This document shows, piece after piece, positions 15,165 to 21,809 of a stretch of DNA of 29,336 nucleotides (position 1 is the first letter of the stretch; the number at the start of each line of letters is the position of its first letter). The notes below the pieces were generated by a model. It did not search any database, was not told the DNA's origin, and saw only the letters and a program-made list of their open reading frames with translations. A program made the position numbers and the translations under genes. Origin of the DNA: JAKLDO01 sp035354435 (GTDB lineage Bacteria; UBP6; UBA1177); the NCBI GenBank assembly GCA_035354435.1, contig DAOQAY010000019.1:1-29336 (forward strand). The letters are read 5' to 3'.

Positions 15165-16829
15165 ATGAACTTTTTTTCAATAAAGATCACTTTCCCCGAT
15201 GGCAGCACAGTCGATGAAAAACTCAAACCGGGAACGAATTTGCTTGAACTTGCAGGGAAATATGAAAAAAAACACGATTCTCAGATCGTAGGTGCTGTTT
15301 ATAACAATGAACTGTGTGAGCTCAGGAAAGAATGTGAGTGCGGCGGTGAGCTTCAGTTCATAACTATCCGGGATAAAGACGGTTATCTTTTCTATTTGAG
15401 AAGCGTTTTTTTTATTCTGATAAAGGCTTCGTCAGAGATATTTCCACATTCCATCCTTCACATTGAATACAGCATAGGTAACGGATATTACTGCTGGTTT
15501 GAAGGACTCGAATGGATAGAGGCGAATGAAGTTGAGCGCATAGAATCAAGAATGAAAGAAATCGTTAAGGCCGATCTGCCTTTTCTCAGAAGGAAAGTTC
15601 CAACATGGGCTGCGATTGAAGAGTTCAGAAAACAGGGTCAGATGGACAAGGTGAATTTGTTTAAAGTACGGAAAAGCAAGACTACAAGTGTTTATATGTT
15701 AAATTCCACTACAGAATATTTTTACGGATATCTTGTTCCTTCAACTTCATATGTGAACAGATTTCAATTAATTTATTACAACAACGGAATAATCATCGTT
15801 GCTCCTGACCCTTCAAATACCGACATCATGCCTGCTTTTAAAGACAGTCCTAAATATTTTAACATCATCAGAGAACATTCACAGTGGCTTGACATCCTTG
15901 AAATGGATAACTGTGCGAAACTTAATGATCTTATAAGAAATGGAAAAAGCAGAGATCTTATTCTTCTGAGTGAATCACTTCATGAAAAGAAACTTGCTGA
16001 GATCGCCGACCAGATATTCAGGAGAAAAAGGGTCATTAAGGTGGTCTCGATGGCCGGTCCGAGTTCCAGCGGAAAAACTACAACAGCTAACAGGCTTGCA
16101 GTCCAGCTCAGAGTGAATGGATTGAAACCTTTTCTGATTTCTCTTGATGACTATTTTATTGACAGAGATAAAACACCTGTTGATAAGAACGGTCTGCATG
16201 ATTTTGAGTCTATTTCGGCCATCAACATTCAGCTTTTCAACGAAAATCTGGAGACACTTATGAAAGGGCATGAAGTTGAACTTCCGGTGTATGATTTTAA
16301 GACCGGAAAGAGTTTAAAAAGCGGCAAAAAACTTGTCCTGCCGGAAAATGGAGTTCTTGTTGTTGAAGGAATTCACGGACTTAACCCTGATCTTTATCTC
16401 AATGTGCCCAAGCAGAGTATTTATAGAATCTATGTAAGCGCTCTTACCGCCTTAAACATTGATAATCACAATAGAATTCCGACAACAGACGGCAGATTGC
16501 TAAGAAGAATGGTCAGAGACAATCAATTCAGAAACCACGGACCGCTTGAAACCTTGAGAAGATGGCCAATGGTCAGAAAAGGCGAAGAAAAGAATATTTT
16601 TCCGTATCAGGAAAATGCCGACATCATGTTCAATTCAAGCCTTGTATATGAATTCAGTATCCTGAAAAAATATGCCGAACCGCTACTTTGTGAAATTTCC
16701 AAAGATGTTCCGGAATATAGAGAAGTAAAGAGATTTATTAAGTTTTTATCTTATTTCGAAGAGATTGATGCAGCAAGCATCCCGCCTAACTCCATAATTA
16801 GAGAATTCATCGGCGGAAGTGTTTTTTAA
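15165..16829 (+). CDS. TGS-domain nucleoside (uridine-type) kinase
   Basis: 554 aa. The N-terminus (about 1-70) is a TGS/ubiquitin-like domain (FPDGSTVDEKLKPGTNLLEL). Residues about 90-165 resemble the threonyl-tRNA synthetase second additional domain (HSILHIEYSIG). A linker leads to a phosphoribulokinase/uridine-kinase domain with P-loop GPSSSGKTTT (298-307), ISLDDYFIDRDKTPVD (325-340) and VVEGIHGLNP. No aminoacyl-tRNA synthetase catalytic core is present, so it is the known TGS-fused nucleoside kinase type found in several phyla. The substrate is probably uridine or another nucleoside (inference). It lies 17 nt after purH with GAGGAA as ribosome site, suggesting a shared transcript devoted to nucleotide supply. 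Confidence 0.88.
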   Translation: MNFFSIKITFPDGSTVDEKLKPGTNLLELAGKYEKKHDSQIVGAVYNNELCELRKECECGGELQFITIRDKDGYLFYLRSVFFILIKASSEIFPHSILHIEYSIGNGYYCWFEGLEWIEANEVERIESRMKEIVKADLPFLRRKVPTWAAIEEFRKQGQMDKVNLFKVRKSKTTSVYMLNSTTEYFYGYLVPSTSYVNRFQLIYYNNGIIIVAPDPSNTDIMPAFKDSPKYFNIIREHSQWLDILEMDNCAKLNDLIRNGKSRDLILLSESLHEKKLAEIADQIFRRKRVIKVVSMAGPSSSGKTTTANRLAVQLRVNGLKPFLISLDDYFIDRDKTPVDKNGLHDFESISAINIQLFNENLETLMKGHEVELPVYDFKTGKSLKSGKKLVLPENGVLVVEGIHGLNPDLYLNVPKQSIYRIYVSALTALNIDNHNRIPTTDGRLLRRMVRDNQFRNHGPLETLRRWPMVRKGEEKNIFPYQENADIMFNSSLVYEFSILKKYAEPLLCEISKDVPEYREVKRFIKFLSYFEEIDAASIPPNSIIREFIGGSVF

Positions 16830-16875
16830 AAGTTTACACAACTAATATTAAATCTTTAAAAATATAGCGGGCAAT

Positions 16876-18126
16876 CTATAGAGAATCCTTATATTCGGCA
16901 ACTTTTCTGCATGAATTCTGATACATAAGTTCAAACAGAAAATAATTGTCTGGATTTGTGGTGACTCCGAACAAATGTCCATCCAGCATAATTTTTTTTG
17001 CTGCCGCCGTAAACTCTTCAGCATTAAAGACCTTTTCGTAATAAGTTATGAAAACACCTATTTCATCTCTATGGTTTAAGGTGTTCTCAATATAACTATC
17101 ATAATCTCCCCGAAGGTATTTACCTATCTTTTCATTTTTAAGTTCAAAGCCGGTATAATCTGCTGAATTCGTTTTCTGATTTATCGTGCCGTAAAGATCG
17201 ACACAAGGCCCGACCAGCAGCTTTTTGTCCTTAAATCGTTCCTTTAAAAAATTGATCCTTTCAGCCCATAGCTCTTCAGAAATTTCATTAAACTGCGGAC
17301 AATAGCCCAGCATATCAATATTGTTTATATCTTCATCTTTAAGATTTTTGAGGAATTCAAATGACCATGAACCGAAAAATCTTTCAAATTTATAATGCAG
17401 GTTCCCGGTGTTTTCTTCCGTTCTGATCCAGTCAAGATCTGATTTGTCTCCAACCAGACCGAACATTTTCGGCTTTAATTGTGAGATATATTTCATTGTT
17501 TTTTCAGTGGGAATACCACCGATACTTATTCCATCCTGAAAAATGCAGGTTTTGCCGTTTAACCTGTTTGTCACCAGATTCGAAACCATCATTCCGACAA
17601 CTAATTCAGGGTTCCTTTCTTCTGTAACAAAAAAAGTCTCCGGATTAGCAAGAAAGATATTTTCAGCAGGTTCTACAACTCTGAAATCTTCATAACATTC
17701 TTTAAAGAACCTCTGAAATGATCCTGACTGATATTCTTTTTCAATTAAAGCTTTTCCAAGTTGCGTATTTTCGGCAAGAACAACTGTTTTTGAAAATATT
17801 TTCTCAATTTTCCCTGCAAATTCAATGGTAATAACAACGCCGCCTTCAACGGGCTTCAAATTCTGAATTGATGCGCCCTGGAAAATATTTTTATCCATTT
17901 TCTGAAGCATTTTAAATTTATCAGGATAATTTGTCTCCATTTGGAAAGAAGAATTCGTCTGCAACTCATTGACAATAAGCATTGAATCGGCTTCAACGGA
18001 AAAGAAAGTTTTCAGTGCAGCCGGATTTCTTCCAATAACCACAAGATCTCTTTCAAATAAGTAGTCAGCAAAAAGATTTTGCCCGCACAAGACAAAAATT
18101 ATAAGAAAGATTCTTAATTCATTCAT
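16876..18126 (-). CDS. Exported protein with flavoprotein-like N-terminus, function unknown
   Basis: 416 aa. The signal peptide is about 1-20 (MNELRIFLIIFVLCGQNLFA). The mature start ERDLVVIGRNPAALKTFF (25-42) then MLIVNE (49-54) has the beta-alpha-beta shape of an FAD-binding Rossmann fold, but the GxGxxG loop is reduced to GRNPAA. A hairpin followed by KTVVLAEN (113-120) matches the second conserved flavoprotein strand (normally VVLATG), again without the Gly. The C-terminal half alternates strands and helices in a barrel-like way (MFGLVGDKSDLDW; KKLLVGPCVDLYG; EIGVFITYYEKVF). It may be a degenerate oxidoreductase or an unrelated family; I do not recognise it. The ATG overlaps the diguanylate cyclase stop by 1 nt (TAATG), so the two are translationally coupled. 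Confidence 0.82.
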   Translation of the reverse strand: MNELRIFLIIFVLCGQNLFADYLFERDLVVIGRNPAALKTFFSVEADSMLIVNELQTNSSFQMETNYPDKFKMLQKMDKNIFQGASIQNLKPVEGGVVITIEFAGKIEKIFSKTVVLAENTQLGKALIEKEYQSGSFQRFFKECYEDFRVVEPAENIFLANPETFFVTEERNPELVVGMMVSNLVTNRLNGKTCIFQDGISIGGIPTEKTMKYISQLKPKMFGLVGDKSDLDWIRTEENTGNLHYKFERFFGSWSFEFLKNLKDEDINNIDMLGYCPQFNEISEELWAERINFLKERFKDKKLLVGPCVDLYGTINQKTNSADYTGFELKNEKIGKYLRGDYDSYIENTLNHRDEIGVFITYYEKVFNAEEFTAAAKKIMLDGHLFGVTTNPDNYFLFELMYQNSCRKVAEYKDSL

Positions 18127-19247
18127 TAAATCACCACCCGGTTTCTTCCGGCATTTTTGGCTTTATAAAGTGCAGTGTCGGCTTTTTTCAGAACTTTTTC
18201 ATAATTTATATCTTTTTTTGAATCAGCGGCACCTATGCTCATGGTTATATTTACTGTTTTTGCCGCTTCTGTTTTCGTTCTTTTTCCTGTTTTTTCATAT
18301 TTTGAACGGGTTTCCTTGTTGCGTACCGTGAACGGTGTTTTTTCAAGTTCACACCTTATTTCCTCAAGAAATTCAACCGACTGCTCTTTTTCAATTCCGT
18401 CAAAGATTATCACAAACTCTTCTCCTCCGAAACGGTATGCTTTACCTCCGCCTCCAACTGTGGAAATTATCTTCGCCACAAGTTTAAGAACCTCATCACC
18501 GGTATCATGACCGTATGTATCATTGAAATTCTTAAAGTGATCAATATCTGTCATGGCTATCGTATAAAGAGAACTCAGCTGGGCACAGCATTCATTGTAT
18601 GCCCTTCTTCCGGGAAGCGCCGTGAGTTCATCAATATAAGATGTTGAATATACTGAGAATATCACTCCGGCTAAAATTATCACAAAAGAAGCCGCACACT
18701 GCAATCCGTTGATATCGGTGTTTATTGAGGCAGTAATGACTATCGCTAAAATTGAACCAAGCGCAGCGCTCAGACTATGATCTTTATCAAAAAATACCGA
18801 TTTTAAAACTGGAAAGGTCAGAAATATCAAGGCAATTGTAAAATAATCTCGGAATGAATTTATAAAATTCATATTGGCTAATGCAATTAAATAGACTGCA
18901 AAAAGCTGTATCAGAAAATAACCGATCTTTTTTAAACCGTGAACTGAAAAAACGCCCTTTTCCTTAAAAATCGCAAGCAGCAGAACATTGAATGATATCA
19001 ACAACATAAACAGTCCGTCCTGAGCATGAAAAAAAGGAATTTTCAAACTGTTGAAAAAGATTCCTATAATAAGAAGTGTCATGAATCCGGCTCTGCTTTT
19101 ATTAAATTTCCAGCAGATTATAAATGTCGTTAGTCCTATGATTGAAACAACAGAAAAGGGTATTTGTATAAAATTAAGCTGGTTAAATCCGAAAATTACA
19201 GAGATCGAAATGATGAAAAACATAAAAGTCGTAAGATTAAAGCTCAT
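18126..19247 (-). CDS. Membrane diguanylate cyclase (GGDEF domain)
   Basis: 373 aa. About six transmembrane segments occupy 1-200. A GGDEF domain (about 205-373) makes c-di-GMP from two GTP. Visible motifs: DELTALPGRRAYNE (206-219), AMTDIDHFKNFNDTYGHDTGD (231-251) with metal-binding Asp, YRFGGEEFVIIF (271-282) carrying an intact GGEEF active site, SIGAA, and KADTALYKAKNAGRNRVVI at the end. The RxxD allosteric I-site before GGEEF is absent (GGGGKAYRF instead), so product inhibition through that site is not expected. A basic insertion (about 308-330, Lys/Arg/Thr-rich) precedes the last strand. The ligand sensed by the membrane domain is unknown. It begins 1 nt after the lipoprotein stop and overlaps the next gene by 1 nt. 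Confidence 0.94.
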   Translation of the reverse strand: MSFNLTTFMFFIISISVIFGFNQLNFIQIPFSVVSIIGLTTFIICWKFNKSRAGFMTLLIIGIFFNSLKIPFFHAQDGLFMLLISFNVLLLAIFKEKGVFSVHGLKKIGYFLIQLFAVYLIALANMNFINSFRDYFTIALIFLTFPVLKSVFFDKDHSLSAALGSILAIVITASINTDINGLQCAASFVIILAGVIFSVYSTSYIDELTALPGRRAYNECCAQLSSLYTIAMTDIDHFKNFNDTYGHDTGDEVLKLVAKIISTVGGGGKAYRFGGEEFVIIFDGIEKEQSVEFLEEIRCELEKTPFTVRNKETRSKYEKTGKRTKTEAAKTVNITMSIGAADSKKDINYEKVLKKADTALYKAKNAGRNRVVI

Positions 19248-19248
19248 A

Positions 19249-20517
19249 TTACCTGAGAATTGATGTGACCGTCATCCTGATTGTTCCGGTATCATTATCA
19301 AGAGTCGTCGGCATGCTATTTGTGTTGTCTTTTTTCAGCGCCTGTACTTGAGAACCAAAATTTACAACCTGACCAGTTGTATTTCTGGTATAATATCTGC
19401 ATTTTCTGCTCCACATTGCTCCCATCGCGTAACTTTTCCCGTTTTCAATATTGATCGATATACTACCAGTTGAATAATATTGCGCATCCTGATACATATT
19501 TTCTACAGTTATACCTTTATTATAGATATTGATCCACGAACCATCTGTCTGTTTTTCATAAATGCCGAATGTTATCGGAGTGTCCCCACCCATATCATAA
19601 GTAGGATCAAGATATATTTCAAAGCTCTGAATTGTTGCATTATGTGTGCAGACAAACTCGTTTCCCCTGAAAACATCATCCTTTTCAGAATTAGTACTGG
19701 CATCACCGGCCACAATATCCTTTACAGAAGTAACACATAACGGAGCGCTGCTGGAAATTATGCATACATAATTTTCATCACATGACTGAGATTCGGTCCA
19801 GTAATAACAACCGTCGGTAAACTGTGAACACATTTCCATACCTAAAGCATCATCAGAACATTTCATTGCATCAGGCGTTGTACAGTCACTTGCAGAACAG
19901 TCAGGCATCGCAACACCGCATGTTTCAGCCTGAGAGTAACAGTTATTTATGAGACATAGATACTGTTGATCTCCGGAAAGAACCGTGCATCCTGCATTTG
20001 AGGCACAGGTATAAAAAGTATCAAAATCACTCTTTCCCTGAGTACTGCCTAAATTATAACAAGCCGTCTGACATTCATAATCACCGGCACATCCTGTGGC
20101 ACAGTCAACAATCTGTTCACAAGTGTAATCAGGACTGGTGTCGCCTGTGTCGCCTGTGTCGCCTGTGTCGCCTGTATTTCCTGTATTCCCAGTGTCACCT
20201 GTATTCCCAGTGTCACCAATATCCCCTGTGTTGCCAGTATTTCCTGTATCACCAGTGTTCCCAGTATTTCCCGTATCGCCTGTGTCGCCTGTGTCACCTG
20301 TATTTCCCGTGTTTCCAGTATCACCTGTATCGCCGGTATTTCCAGTATTCCCGGTGTTTCCTGTATCACCGGTATTTCCTGTGTTTCCGGAATCATCATC
20401 CGTTTGAATTTCATTATCGGCATTATTTTCATTGTCGGCAACAATAAATCTTTTTATCCCCCCTTCACATGAGACAATAAACAGGCTTAAAACAATTATC
20501 ATTATAAACGATTTCAT
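19249..20517 (-). CDS. Lipoprotein with Thr-Gly-Asp/Asn repeat and Cys-rich domain
   Basis: 422 aa. The lipoprotein signal peptide ends in IVSC with lipidated Cys17. An acidic linker leads to about 28 tripeptide units TGD/TGN (residues 44-127, one unit TGDI-G). A Cys-rich domain follows (about 133-250; CEQIVDCATGCAGDYECQTAC and more pairs), of a kind I recall in surface lipoproteins of deltaproteobacteria-like genomes. A beta-sandwich C-terminus (about 265-422; FEIYLDP, ITFGIYEK, YAMGAMWSRKC) ends in VTSILR. The repeat is probably an extended spacer, possibly Ca-binding, that holds the Cys-rich and C-terminal domains away from the outer membrane. Start ATG 20517 has GAGGTG upstream and a near-consensus promoter. 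First gene of a coupled three-gene unit. Confidence 0.9.
   Translation of the reverse strand: MKSFIMIIVLSLFIVSCEGGIKRFIVADNENNADNEIQTDDDSGNTGNTGDTGNTGNTGNTGDTGDTGNTGNTGDTGDTGDTGNTGNTGDTGNTGNTGDIGDTGNTGDTGNTGNTGDTGDTGDTGDTSPDYTCEQIVDCATGCAGDYECQTACYNLGSTQGKSDFDTFYTCASNAGCTVLSGDQQYLCLINNCYSQAETCGVAMPDCSASDCTTPDAMKCSDDALGMEMCSQFTDGCYYWTESQSCDENYVCIISSSAPLCVTSVKDIVAGDASTNSEKDDVFRGNEFVCTHNATIQSFEIYLDPTYDMGGDTPITFGIYEKQTDGSWINIYNKGITVENMYQDAQYYSTGSISINIENGKSYAMGAMWSRKCRYYTRNTTGQVVNFGSQVQALKKDNTNSMPTTLDNDTGTIRMTVTSILR
20137..20388 (-). repeat. Coding 9-bp tandem repeat (Gly-Asp/Asn-Thr units)
   Basis: About 28 imperfect 9-bp units encode Thr-Gly-Asp or Thr-Gly-Asn. Synonymous variation is visible among many units, but at 20139-20174 four consecutive near-identical copies of the CCTGTGTCG unit occur on the plus strand, suggesting recent local duplication. 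Length changes in multiples of 9 bp would keep the frame. Confidence 0.85.
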
Positions 20518-20560
20518 AATTTCACCTCTTTGTTTATTTAAACATTAAACACACTCAATG

Positions 20561-20588
20561 ATTATATTTTCAACATAGAAAATGTCCA
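20561..20588 (-). promoter_or_regulatory. Near-consensus sigma70 promoter of the lipoprotein/diguanylate cyclase unit
   Basis: On the minus strand TGGACA (20588-20583, 5 of 6) is separated by 16 nt from a perfect TATAAT (20566-20561). The expected start lies near 20554, giving a leader of about 37 nt before ATG 20517, which carries GAGGTG. Confidence 0.75.
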
Positions 20589-20611
20589 GAGATTTAATTA
20601 AAAGGAATCCT

Positions 20612-21304
20612 TCAGAAATTGAAGCTGTTTCCGACACATCCCGTCTTAACTTCAATTCCGCAATCTTCAAAAGATCTTATTGATTTTACTGAGGAACAGT
20701 GAAGCACTATCAACTTTTTTATTCCAAGATCTGCAATTGATTGTGCATTTTTTTTCATTTCTGAATCCGACTCATTAAAATTGTGCAGTCCGCCGGCTAT
20801 TGTTTTTACCGGTCCTGATTTTACCGCTTCACTTAATATTTTTGAAATTCCTGCATGAGAACAGCCGGTGAAAAGAGTCTCACCTGCTAAAATTGAAACT
20901 TCTTTCACAATTTCTTCCGAAATCACTGATTCTGTAACAACTGCTCTGATTCCTGAAATTATTTCGCAATTTTCACTTATTGGACGCTGTCTTAAAGCAG
21001 GTACTGGAGGAAACTCAAAATCTACTGGACAGAACACATCACATTGTCCCGAAATCATTGAGAATATCTGGCTTAAAAAAGGCAGCCCGCCACAGTGATC
21101 TTCGTGTTTGTGAGAAATGGCGGCAAATTCAATTTTGTGTAATGGCAGGCTCATGAATTCGGCATTATCCGCAAAAAGAGAACCTGCTCCGGTATCAAAA
21201 AGAAAATCCACATCATCATAACGGATATAAAGAGAGAGTCCGTTTTCAGCAAGAAGAGCCTGCCGCCCTGCACAATTGGAAGAAAGGACCGCGAAAGCTC
21301 TCAA
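20612..21304 (-). CDS. Metallo-beta-lactamase-fold protein
   Basis: 230 aa. The metal-binding motif HKHEDH (His65, His67, Asp69, His70) is followed by TGCSHAG (His150) and GGLHNF (His174), with a further LHCSS (His202). This order, the ENGLSLYI opening and the size fit the dihydropterin-aminobenzene-phosphate-synthase-like branch of the superfamily, whose substrates are mostly unknown. It is not a secreted beta-lactamase (no signal peptide). The start appears to be TTG 21304, directly after the ompH stop codon TAG with no spacer; no in-frame ATG occurs near the conserved N-terminus. It is the last gene of the lysS-lol-bamA-ompH unit and is followed by the promoter of the next unit. Confidence 0.88.
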   Translation of the reverse strand: MRAFAVLSSNCAGRQALLAENGLSLYIRYDDVDFLFDTGAGSLFADNAEFMSLPLHKIEFAAISHKHEDHCGGLPFLSQIFSMISGQCDVFCPVDFEFPPVPALRQRPISENCEIISGIRAVVTESVISEEIVKEVSILAGETLFTGCSHAGISKILSEAVKSGPVKTIAGGLHNFNESDSEMKKNAQSIADLGIKKLIVLHCSSVKSIRSFEDCGIEVKTGCVGNSFNF

Positions 21305-21796
21305 CTATTTGTTAACCTCGGCTACAACAAGCTTTGTAATATCAAACTTGTCATCACTGTAAAGCACCTGCTCTTTAGCAAGAACAAGCTCGTATCCTTT
21401 CTGAATCGCAATCTTCATTGCAATCTTTTTCACCTTTTCGACAAAATCTGCCTGAGCTTTCGTATCCTTATCCTGAAGATCTTTCTGTTTTTCCTGATAC
21501 ATCTGCTGAAGTTCAAGCATTTTCTTCTGATATTCCTCAGCCATTGCTCTTTTTGCCTCTTCAGTAGCCATCGGGGCTTCTTTCTTTGCCCTTTCCTGAA
21601 GCTGTATTAATTCATTTTCCTTGGCTTTTAAAACATCCTGACTCTTCTTGAGCATACCTTCCATTTTCTTTTTTTCTACTTCTATTTCCTTTGAACTTTC
21701 CCATACTTTTTTCATGTCAACCACTGCGATTTTCTGAGCATATACGGGAATAACGCTCATAAGTACAAAAAGAGTCACCAACATTCTTAATTTCAT
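21305..21796 (-). CDS. OmpH/Skp-family periplasmic chaperone
   Basis: 163 aa. The signal peptide is about 1-20 (MKLRMLVTLFVLMSVIPVYA). IAVVDMKKVWESS then begins the Skp body: a first short strand followed by long charged coiled-coil tentacles (about 35-120, Lys/Glu/Gln-rich), closing with a helix and strand (IAIQKGYELVLAKEQVLYS, then DITKLVVAEVNK). Skp-like proteins hold unfolded outer-membrane proteins for BamA. The gene lies 13 nt after bamA with a strong GGAGG-type site (CCTCCTCC on the plus strand). lpxD, its usual downstream neighbour in many Proteobacteria, is absent here. Confidence 0.93.
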   Translation of the reverse strand: MKLRMLVTLFVLMSVIPVYAQKIAVVDMKKVWESSKEIEVEKKKMEGMLKKSQDVLKAKENELIQLQERAKKEAPMATEEAKRAMAEEYQKKMLELQQMYQEKQKDLQDKDTKAQADFVEKVKKIAMKIAIQKGYELVLAKEQVLYSDDKFDITKLVVAEVNK

Positions 21797-21809
21797 AACA
21801 CCCTCCTCC

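Noticed and set aside
16830..16875. Terminator between the converging nucleoside-kinase and exported-protein genes
   Set aside because: Only a 5-bp AT stem is visible, with no GC-rich hairpin or T run, so I do not call one.
20137..20388. Possible CRISPR array
   Set aside because: The units are 9 bp without spacers and encode an in-frame tripeptide repeat.
20138..20407. Plus-strand Ser-Pro-Val repeat frame that looks collagen-like
   Set aside because: It is the antisense of the lipoprotein's Thr-Gly-Asp/Asn repeat and has no ribosome site or signal peptide.
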